Source: Mnemiopsis leidyi (lineage: Eukaryota > Ctenophora > Tentaculata > Lobata > Bolinopsidae). Taken from it: a stretch of DNA of 21,532 nucleotides. Below, piece by piece: positions 8,055-17,500 of this stretch (the first letter of the stretch is position 1; each line of letters begins with the position of its first letter). Made by a program: the position numbers and the translations under genes. Location of the stretch: positions 78,867 to 100,398 of the forward strand of contig JH153179.1 of NCBI GenBank assembly GCA_000226015.1, in the 5' to 3' direction. Below the pieces are notes generated by a model. The model was not told where the DNA came from, did no database searches, and saw only the letters and a list, made by a program, of their open reading frames with translations.

Positions 8055-9221
8055 GCTCTTGTGACGAAACAGCAGTTAGACAGTCATGATTGGAATATTT
8101 CAAACACTACAGTTAAATTGTATCTTCTATTTCTCTGTTCGGATTTTTATCACCTAATTGAACTGAAAAACACATGGACCAACTCACTTGCTTTTTTTTA
8201 ATTTTTAAAATTGAAAATTGAATTCGACAACAAGTAAAACAAGAGAACCACATATGAAATTTAAAACACTAAAACTAGAAACATATCAAAAGGGCTGTCA
8301 TGAACCAGCCATGAACAATACTGAACTAAACATATAAAAGCTCGCAATCAAGCAATAGCAGTATTCTGACGTTCATGCAGCATGTACATTGGAACTAGAA
8401 TGTCGCTTCGCAAAACACATCTGGCCATTAATCATTAAGATATGTTGATATGTATCTACTATGTAGCATGTAATTTAAAAGCGGACTGTAGAACTAATCA
8501 CTCTGTAGCAAAATTGCTCTTGAACAGCAACATTGTACTTTTAAAAATGTTTAAAACTAGTCGAATTTAGAGCAAAGCCTCATTCAAAAAACTGGAATCT
8601 TAAAAAACTGATCATTTTGATGTTAAACAAAATGTAACAAATCTTGAAAATTAAATAAACTCTCAATGATAAAATAATATCACATCGTACAAAAATAAGC
8701 TTAGAAGAACAAAAGTTCGATTTAAATCAGGTAGGTATAACAAAAAAACAATTGCAGCAACAAAAAAGATTCTTCCCTAAGAAAAATCTCAATAATCATG
8801 TTCTTTAATGAAAGAACTTAACTCAAACTGATAACTTATTGCACCTTAAATTAACACTAGTTGTGCAATTCGTAGACTTGCTCAACAAAGAATCGAGACA
8901 AATTCACGATGTCATGTTTTTGGCCAATATGTCAAAATATTAATTATTACTCATTACCGCTGAGTTATTGTCTCAGTCCTTCAAATTAACAATTAAAGTT
9001 TTCGAAAATTTCAAAGTGTTGCTACATTATTTTGTTGATGACTTGATTAGCGAATGTTTGGGGCTTTGCAGACGAATTGCACAAATAGGCCATCAACCGG
9101 CAAATTTACTCCCAATAAGACCTATAAACTCACATTCCATGTTCAATAACACAATAATATTTCTGGTTTAAGAAACATGGTTATTCTGATATAAACTTCA
9201 TTTGAATTGTTTGTTTGTCCC
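8055..9221. other. Intergenic: no gene recognised
   Basis: AT-rich with dispersed stops. It combines the 5' flank of the small-protein gene with the 3' flank of the first transporter. The plus-strand frame at 8968-9171 has no recognisable motif. I found no tandem repeat and no clear AATAAA close to the transporter stop on the minus strand. Confidence 0.5.
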
Positions 9222-12200
9222 TCATTCCAAGTGTGCTATTGAAGAGCTACCATTATTCAACCCACAAGATTGAGCGAGACTGTAAAAATGCGAGGAAGTA
9301 TCCTCAAGGAGCTCCTGTGGTCTCCCCTCCTCCACAATAGAACCCTGACTCATCACGACCACCCTGTCATAGTGCAGGACAGTGTCTATACGGTGCGCTA
9401 CTGTCAACACTGTACTCAACTTGAACTGATCACGAAGTAAGCTTTGTATTACATGATCTGTTTCAATGTCCACATTAGATGTTGCTTCGTCTAAACAAAC
9501 CACTTTTGATTTCTTTAACAGAGCCCTTGCTAGCGATATGAGCTGACTTTCACCAGTGCTTAGTGTTCCTAGTGACACTTCACAGTCAAGACCTCCTTTT
9601 GAGTCCAAGAATTCGCCTAATTGCGTTTTCCTCAAAGCAGCTTCAATATCTTCATCCGCATGCTCTTGAAAGGGGTCCATGTTGTCTCTTAACGTTCCTG
9701 AAAAGACAAGAGGCTGTTGAGGAATGACAGTGAGACTTCTCCTGAGAACTTGATGGTCCACTTCAGAGATGTCAACATCACCGATGGTAATGTTCCCTCC
9801 CTCCAGATCAATAAGTTTGAACAAAGCGAGAAGAACAGTGCTCTTCCCGGCACCAGTCCTACCCACAATGGCCACTTTCTCCCCAGCTCGTGCAAAAAAG
9901 CTTATGTTATCTAGAGCTTTGTTAGTACAGTTCTTATACCGGACTGATACAGAGGAGAAACGGATAGAACCTCGATCTGGCCAACTGTTGTTAACAGAGA
10001 CGGGATCTTCCACGGCTGATTCTATTGGCAAGTTTTCTGTGAACTGCATCACTCGCTCGGCAGATACAAAACTTTTTTCTACAGCCGCATAAGTAGATAT
10101 TACAGCGTCCATGGCTTCACTGATTGAAAGTGCGAATGTCAATCCCAGAGCAAGTCGAGAAGCGTCGACATCCTCCAGTGACAATTGTATGAGAATGATA
10201 CCTGAAGCTAACACGATGACCAGGCATGTGATGAGTTCCAATCTGAGACTTAACCACGCATTCGCAGCACCTAAACAGTAGTCTGCTCGCTGGTATGCCT
10301 TGAGTATCTTCATACCGGTATTTTGCACTAAGCTATTGGTCCTGAAACTGTGAATGTAAGGAACACCGTTAAGAGTTTCCTCAAAATGAGAGAATAGTGG
10401 GGACTGAGATACGGAATAGAGCCTTTTTACCTCTCTGGAGGCACATCTGTAATATTTCTGTATGAAATAATATAGTACTGCAAGAGGTATGAAAGAGATC
10501 ATTATGTATGGCAGTCCATAGCAAGTGACTACCACTACGCCAATAAGTTCACATAAGGTTGAGAGTAAGATATTCACTTCAATGGGCACATCACTATCAA
10601 TGGTATAAACGTCAGAGGAGAACCTGTTGATGATCACCCCAATTGGTGTTGAGCCAAAAAAGTGTAGAGGAGCTTTCATAATGGAGTTTAGCATCTTTTC
10701 GTGAAGGATCTTCGTCGCTCTGATTTGAAATGGGATAAAGCTTAAAACTCTGCCGATACCGATCAGAATATTACCAGCTATTATTGCTCCATAGACTTCT
10801 AAATAGACAGTTGAATTTTTTGGAGCACTAAAACTATTGTCAAATAACCCCCTGTTCTGTTTACCATTGACAAAGCCTGAAAAGCCTGAGTTGGACTGGT
10901 TCTTCAGAGTCAAAGTCCCAGCTGCAGTGGATATGCTCTTTGCCCAATAGGATAGCCATATGCTAGAAGCCGAATCTGTTGCTTGCAAACCAAAAAGAAA
11001 AAGAATGACAAAGAAAGTCAGCACATATCCAGCAGATTTCAGATAGAATTTATAGACTGACGACTGAACTGCCCCAAAATGCCGAGGTTCGACATAGGGT
11101 TCTGACGTTTTTTCAGATAATTCATTCTTGCCTAGTTCGCTATCCTTAACATCAGAGGTGGATTTTGGACTCTCAATTTGGGACACACTAGTTGTGTTTG
11201 GTGTTCCGATGTATTGGATCCTACCTTCTTCAAGCACTATTAAAGTGTTTGCATACGAAGTTAAGGTCTTGTTGTGTGTGCAAATGACTCTGGTTTTGTT
11301 GGCAAGAATTCCATTTATGCAATTCTCAACAATGTGATGAATCACTTGGGAATCAAGACCTGAAAATATATCGTCAATAAGGTAGACCTGCTTGTTTTTG
11401 TAAACTGCTCTAGCTAACGACAATCTCAGTCTTTGACCTCCACTCAATGCAGATCCATCTATTCCAACTTGAGTGTCATCCCCCATCGGAAAGTTGGCTA
11501 TGTCCTTGTCAAGAGCACATGCACTAACAACTTGTTCATACCAGAATAAATCAAACATGCAACCATCAAGAATGGTTTCACGAACTGATCCTGCTTTAAT
11601 CCAGCAGTCTTGAAGCACAATACCTGCACCATCTTTCCATTCTTTCAAGCGAAGTTCTCCAGAAGCTAGATTAAGTTCCTGGGAAAGTGCCAAAAGAAGT
11701 GAAGATTTGCCTGAGCCAGTTTTCCCCATAACAAGCATAAGGTCACCTTTGTTGACTTGAAATTGAAGGTTAACTAAGCAACAGTCCTCTTTATCACTCC
11801 AGAAAAACGAACAATTGTCCATCTCAATTATGCTATTTTCACCAAGAGGGGACTGTATATCATGCTCACAGGGTGAACTCTTTAGTAGACAAAAGAATTT
11901 CTGAACTCGTTGAATTGATACCTTTGCCATGATGAAGTCAAGACAAACCCAAGGTATCATATTTAGGGGTTCGATCATCAAACCAACAAGAGCAAGTACT
12001 GTGAACAATATACTGACCGTTAATTCTTTACCCATGAAAGAATATGTTCCAATAGTAAGCCCTGTAATAGTTATTGGAGCAGCTGTCCACCCAAATACAG
12101 ATATAGCATCAAGGACAGCTATACTTTTTAATTCGGTAAGTTCAAAGTCTCTCAGATGCAAAAGTTTCGCAGTAAGACTTCTTTCCCAAGAAAAGAACTT

Positions 12201-13760
12201 TACAGTTTTCATGTTTCCGAAAACCTCATGAATCAGCTTCAATCTGCTGTCCCTCTTTGTCATTAATTTCTCCTCGTGAGTTTCAAATTGGCTCATGATA
12301 TATAAATTCAAGGGAGTAACGAGAATGCAAAAGACGAGAGCTGAGATAAAAGATACTGTGACATAATGATACAGCAGTACCATAATCATTGAAAGTTCGA
12401 CTGGTATTGCCCAAACGTTCATTAAGGTATTCAGATTGGAGGAAATAGCATTGGCATCTTCTGTTGCAAAATTTGATATTTGCCCCACACTAAATGACTT
12501 CAGCTGTGCGAAGTTTACATCCAGAACTTTGGAGAAGAGTTCGGATATTAATGCACCCTTCAGTCTCATACCCAACTTTCTGAGCTCAAATCTAAGGTGA
12601 GAACTAACGAAGGCTCTTATAATACTGACAACTACTAATAAAATGAGGTACAGACCAGCTGATAAAATGTTTGGCATGTTCCTCTCCAGCTCTTGCAAAA
12701 ACAAGTTTAAAACTACAGGAACACTGACGTTCAAAATAACCTCTAGTATCTTGATTAAGTTTAACGGCCAGAATGCCCAACCAAATGCCCTGTTTATAGA
12801 CTTGACAAGGAAATATTTGTCAGTAATATTATTTGAATTAGATAGAGCCTCTTCCAACAATGGCTGCAAATCGTCTGAGAGATTTGTGTGTTGTTGAGCA
12901 TAATGGGTGAGAGCAAGTTGGAAGGAGCAGTGGTTACCAGCAGGGTTTAATGAAGTTGGGAGCCCAAATGGTAAGTCCTCTATTGTAGGATATTGAGTTT
13001 CCCCCGCTAGAGTAAAGAGCTTCGTTACCCAATGAAAAGAGGTTCGAGATATTAATGAATATGAACTCTCTGTAGGAAGTTGCTGAGCTTCTGCTCTTCT
13101 AGAAGTTTCTCCCTCCTCATCCGGAACATTCCCAGGTACATTAGACCTGATAAGTTGAGATAGCAGCACACAAACAGATAAAATCCACCGTGTATATATA
13201 TTTTTCAACTCATAGTCCTTAAATGTATCAGAATCTAGTGCAGATGAATGGCCAGTGCTTGATAAGATGGCACTGTGCAATTCAAAAGAACATGATATGA
13301 AAACGAAGCACCAAGAAGTTATTAGTATATCAAAGTCCCTTCCTGAGTTCACACAATGCCAGCCTCTTCGCCATATGAACATTACCAAGGCACTCAGGCA
13401 CCATGCTAATAGTATCAAACTTTGTGAAACGATTTCGACAGTTTCGATGTTATCTGCGGATAAAAACTGCTGGATGAATAAAGCAATCTCAGCACAAATT
13501 ATTGCTAGATGTATAAGCAATCTAAGATAAACAACCCAGACCCTATTCAGATTCCCGGATACTATCGGGCTGCAGCTTGCCTTGACGATGTAGTATGAGC
13601 AAATGCAACTCATGATCATGTAAACAGGGGAGATAAGCACTACTTTTTCGAAGCAGGATCCGAAATCATTTCCATCCCATATTTGTGGGGAGTCCTCCCT
13701 CTTACAAAATACATAAAGTAAATCACTCATAGATTCTTTCTGGGATTTTATCTCCTTCAT
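9222..13760 (-). CDS. ABCC10 (MRP7)-like ABC transporter, copy A
   Basis: An uninterrupted frame of 1512 codons with the full long-ABCC plan: five-helix TMD0 (about residues 40-206), linker, TMD1 (about 300-620), NBD1 (about 640-860), TMD2 (about 925-1230), NBD2 (about 1270-1500). NBD1: Walker A GKTGSGKS at 679-686, LSGGQ at 772-776, Walker B LIDD ending D796-D797 (Asp instead of catalytic Glu, normal for ABCC NBD1), H in CTHNK. NBD2: Walker A GRTGAGKST at 1300-1308, signature LSTGE at 1400-1404, Walker B CLDE with E1425, and AHR. The opening IWDGNDFGSCF and overall order match ABCC10, an ATP-driven exporter of lipophilic anions and drugs; the substrate here is unknown. Met11 (13730) aligns with the likely start of copy B and is the better start; an acceptor-like TCTTACAG at 13769-13776 suggests a 5' UTR intron. 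NQS and NST glycosylation sites lie in the first outer loop of TMD2. Confidence 0.93.
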   Translation of the reverse strand: MKEIKSQKESMSDLLYVFCKREDSPQIWDGNDFGSCFEKVVLISPVYMIMSCICSYYIVKASCSPIVSGNLNRVWVVYLRLLIHLAIICAEIALFIQQFLSADNIETVEIVSQSLILLAWCLSALVMFIWRRGWHCVNSGRDFDILITSWCFVFISCSFELHSAILSSTGHSSALDSDTFKDYELKNIYTRWILSVCVLLSQLIRSNVPGNVPDEEGETSRRAEAQQLPTESSYSLISRTSFHWVTKLFTLAGETQYPTIEDLPFGLPTSLNPAGNHCSFQLALTHYAQQHTNLSDDLQPLLEEALSNSNNITDKYFLVKSINRAFGWAFWPLNLIKILEVILNVSVPVVLNLFLQELERNMPNILSAGLYLILLVVVSIIRAFVSSHLRFELRKLGMRLKGALISELFSKVLDVNFAQLKSFSVGQISNFATEDANAISSNLNTLMNVWAIPVELSMIMVLLYHYVTVSFISALVFCILVTPLNLYIMSQFETHEEKLMTKRDSRLKLIHEVFGNMKTVKFFSWERSLTAKLLHLRDFELTELKSIAVLDAISVFGWTAAPITITGLTIGTYSFMGKELTVSILFTVLALVGLMIEPLNMIPWVCLDFIMAKVSIQRVQKFFCLLKSSPCEHDIQSPLGENSIIEMDNCSFFWSDKEDCCLVNLQFQVNKGDLMLVMGKTGSGKSSLLLALSQELNLASGELRLKEWKDGAGIVLQDCWIKAGSVRETILDGCMFDLFWYEQVVSACALDKDIANFPMGDDTQVGIDGSALSGGQRLRLSLARAVYKNKQVYLIDDIFSGLDSQVIHHIVENCINGILANKTRVICTHNKTLTSYANTLIVLEEGRIQYIGTPNTTSVSQIESPKSTSDVKDSELGKNELSEKTSEPYVEPRHFGAVQSSVYKFYLKSAGYVLTFFVILFLFGLQATDSASSIWLSYWAKSISTAAGTLTLKNQSNSGFSGFVNGKQNRGLFDNSFSAPKNSTVYLEVYGAIIAGNILIGIGRVLSFIPFQIRATKILHEKMLNSIMKAPLHFFGSTPIGVIINRFSSDVYTIDSDVPIEVNILLSTLCELIGVVVVTCYGLPYIMISFIPLAVLYYFIQKYYRCASREVKRLYSVSQSPLFSHFEETLNGVPYIHSFRTNSLVQNTGMKILKAYQRADYCLGAANAWLSLRLELITCLVIVLASGIILIQLSLEDVDASRLALGLTFALSISEAMDAVISTYAAVEKSFVSAERVMQFTENLPIESAVEDPVSVNNSWPDRGSIRFSSVSVRYKNCTNKALDNISFFARAGEKVAIVGRTGAGKSTVLLALFKLIDLEGGNITIGDVDISEVDHQVLRRSLTVIPQQPLVFSGTLRDNMDPFQEHADEDIEAALRKTQLGEFLDSKGGLDCEVSLGTLSTGESQLISLARALLKKSKVVCLDEATSNVDIETDHVIQSLLRDQFKLSTVLTVAHRIDTVLHYDRVVVMSQGSIVEEGRPQELLEDTSSHFYSLAQSCGLNNGSSSIAHLE
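11371..11730 (-). other. NBD1 tract near-identical to copy B (conversion candidate)
   Basis: Aligned by eye without gaps to 16761-17120 (offset 5390), I count about 46 differences in 360 bases. Only about 10 fall in the first 150 (11371-11520, Walker B through signature), and a run over 11630-11650 is identical. Many synonymous sites are shared, while the most conserved NBD2 Walker A stretch differs at roughly a quarter of bases. This suggests one or more conversion tracts rather than selection alone. Confidence 0.65.
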
Positions 13761-14545
13761 TCATATCCCTGTAAGATTAATAAAATGTTGCATTATATTA
13801 CGATTTCATTTTATCTTAGCAGGAGGAGTGTTGGAATCAGAGATCTCAAATATTATGTCTTTCAATTAACTGAAATTCAGATTTCGTTTAAATACTCAAT
13901 TAGAAATCAATTTTAATTTCATTTTCATTTAAGCAATAAAGCAAAGTATTAAAAATATATAGTGGACTAAAGTTTATAAGAGAAATTTAATCTTCAAATA
14001 CTTTATAAGTGAGTAATCCCAAAATTCAATACAAATGCCTAAGAATATTTATATAACATGATAGGTAAAATATATTACTATTAACATTAACTTGGTTATT
14101 AAGCAATTTAATTCGTTAATCTAGATAATACTTGTCATAGAATTTGAAAAACTGCAACTAATATTTCAGAAAATTTTGTTTTTTAGAAGTTATTCAATTC
14201 AGAAAAAAATAAAAAGCCTCAGCTAAAAATGTTGCAACAAAATAAGTTAACTTCTCTGTAGCAGGCATGAAGCTAATTATTAAAACTGATCATAGCATTA
14301 AAACATAAACCTTTATGTTGGTCTTATGTAATAGCACAATTTTTTTTTTCGGGTGAGAACAGAAACTACGATCTATTTTTTTTCTTTAAAACTAGAAATC
14401 TATGTTTCAGCACTGTATTTTTAATTTTATATTTTAGATGAAGATTAAGAGCAGTTAATGGATAACTTAAAGTATTAGAAAACTGAAAATTTTGCAGCGA
14501 AGATTTAAAAGGTAAATAATTGTTACCAAACTGACAAGTTTTCCT
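13761..14545. other. Spacer between the two ABCC genes
   Basis: 785 bases, very AT-rich, with poly-T runs (14341-14348, 14376-14383) and no open frame of note. It should hold the promoter and any 5' UTR exon of copy A and the 3' UTR of copy B. CTTACAG at 13769-13775 on the minus strand, after a TTTTATTAAT tract, looks like a 3' splice site. An ATG at 13764 precedes and is out of frame with the ATG at 13760. Confidence 0.5.
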
Positions 14546-17500
14546 TCAATGTGACGATGAAGAAGTAGCAATATCATCATCCCCATACATTTTGTTAAGA
14601 TATCCGCTCTGGGCAGCCAGATTTCTAAATGAAGACGAGTTGTTCCTGATAAGATCTTTTGGCTTGCCATCTTCAACAATTTGACCTCGACTTAAGACCA
14701 AAACTCTGTCATAGTCTATTATTGTCTCGATTCGATGAGCGACTGTGACAACAGTTAAATCTTTTAACTCCTCACGAATTACTTTCTGGATAGATTTGTC
14801 AGTGTCTAAATCCACATTGGAAGTTGCCTCATCAAAACAAAATATTTTGGACTTGTCAAGAAGTAATCTAGCAAGAGAGAACAGCTGGGATTCGCCAGAG
14901 CTCAATGTTTTTAGAGAAATTTTCCGATTAAGGCTGTCATCTCCTTCAAGAAACTCGTGTAACTGACACTTTTTGAGAGATTCTATGATTTCCACATCAG
15001 TGTATTTGTTGAATGGGTCAATGTTATCTCGAATGGAACCTGAAAACACCAGGGGCTGTTGTGGAAGGATAGAAAGTTTCTGTCGCAGTACCTTAGAGCT
15101 GATGTCATGAATATTTGTCCCATCAATAACGATAATTCCAGTTTCAATTTCAACAAGTCGGAATAACGCCATGAATATGCTACTTTTACCGGCCCCAGTC
15201 CTCCCAACTATAGCCAGCTTCTCACCAGCCTTTACGGAAAAACTAATTTCATTCAAGGCTCTGCTCTCACAGCCATGGTAACGTACAGAAACTTTGCTGA
15301 ATTGAATAGTCCCAATCGTTGGCCAGGTGTAGTCGACCAGTTGAATGTCTTCCTTTTCTACTTCGATTGGAAGCTCGTGTGTATATTGTAGAACTCTTTC
15401 GGCTCCAACAAATTCCTTTTCTACCTCTGTCATCGTGGATATGAGATCTGACAAAGTGCTATTAAGATTTAGAGCATAAGTGAGAGCAAGGCCCAAAATA
15501 GCAGCATCAGTAACATTATAATGAATTTCTGTTAGGATGATGATAGAAGCAACTACCAGTACCCCATTTGCCAGTAGCTGAAGTCTCAGTTGAAGCCAAG
15601 CAGAGGCTGCTGTCATGCAAAAGCAAGATCTTTGAAAAGCTTCCAAGAATTTCACACACAATGTTTGGGCCGAATTGTATGTTCTGAAGCTATGAATGTA
15701 GACAAGCCCTACAACACTTTGCTCAAAGTGAGAGAACAACGGAGATTGGGACATTGAATACAATCTTTTGACCTCTCTTACAGCAGTGATGTAGTATTTC
15801 TGCATAAAGTGGTAAAGAATCAATAATGGAATAATAGTCAACAGAATGTATGGTAACCCATATGATGTCATCACCAGAGTTCCTACAAGAGTGAATATTT
15901 GTGCCAAGAGAATGTTTAACATGAATGGTAATTGACTGTCTACAGTGTATATGTCACTGGAAAACCGATTCAATATTACACCAACTGGAGTCTTGTCAAA
16001 GAAATGCATAGCAGCTCTCATGACATTCTGAAGCATGTTGTTGTGGAGAGTTGTGGTGGCTGATATGCCAAAGAATGCGAAGCTGAATGCTCTTATGAGA
16101 GCAAAAATTGTGTTTCCTGCTATCAACGATCCATAGACAGTCAAATAAAAAGTTCCATTTATTGACTCATTTGAAGAAATTGTTGTAGAAGAAGTGTTCC
16201 AATGAGATGAGCTTCGAATCAGTGAATATGGACAAAGGCTTAAAGAAATCGATGTTTTGAAGGCATCAGGATAGAAAGTAGAAGAATAGTCACTCACAGC
16301 TGAAATCAACATGGACGGATTCTTTGCAACAGCTTTAACCCACATCGTAAGCCACCAGTTGGCAAGGTAATCTGTCCCCTTCATCGCAAGCATGGAGAAC
16401 AGAACCAATGCAGTTAATACAAATCCAGCAGCTCTTGTATACCGCTTGTAAACTGATACATCGATAGGACCATACTGTCTCGATTCTTCATACTGCTTTT
16501 TCTCATTTTCTACATCATCTTTTTCGCTCTCGTTTTCAGTGTCTGCCTGGACACGGCTCGAATCAAAATCTGGCACATCAAACATCTGAGGTAGACCAAG
16601 ATATATAATTCTATGATTATCCAAGATCATTAATGTGTCAGCTGAGGATGCAAACTGTTTACAATGTGTGGAGATAACTCTTGTCCTGTTAGCTAACAAA
16701 CCATTGATGCAGTGTTGAAATATGTGCAGAGCCACTTGACTATCCAGTCCAGCAAAAATGTCGTCAATAAGGTAGACTTGCTTGTTTTTGTAAACTGCTC
16801 GAGCTAATGATAATCTCAGTCTTTGCCCTCCACTCATTGCGGATCCATCTATTCCAACTGGAGTGTCATCCCCCATTGGAAAGTTGGCTATGTCCTTATC
16901 AAGAGCACATGCATAGATGACCTGCTCATACCAATAGAGATCAAAAGTACAGCCATCTAGGATTGTTTCACGAACAGATCCTGACTTGATCCAGCAATCT
17001 TGAAGTACAATACCTGCCCCATCTTTCCATTCTTTCAAGCGAAGTTCTCCAGAGGCTAAATTCAGTTCTTGAGCAAGTGCCAAAAGGAGTGAAGATTTTC
17101 CTGATCCAGTCTTTCCCATTACTATTAACAATTCCCCTTTGTTCACTTGGAACTGAAGACCAACAAGGCAGCAGTTTGTGGGATCTTTCCAATAGAAGGA
17201 GCAATTGTCAACTTCAATGACATTTTGCTCTTCAAATGGTAGGGAATTACTAGAACGCTGAGGAGCATTTTCTTCAACATTGAAGAATCTCTGCAAACGT
17301 TTAAGTGACACCCATGCTTGTATGAATCCCATAATTACCCATGGAAGAGCATTTAGCGGCAATATAACCTGAACCACTAAAGCCAAAGTAGTAAATACTG
17401 TGCTGGCATTGACCTGATTGCCCAATAATGAGTATGTTAGAATTATCAGAAATGATATAAGAACTGGAGCACAGGCCCAACAGTAAACGCAAATGGCATC

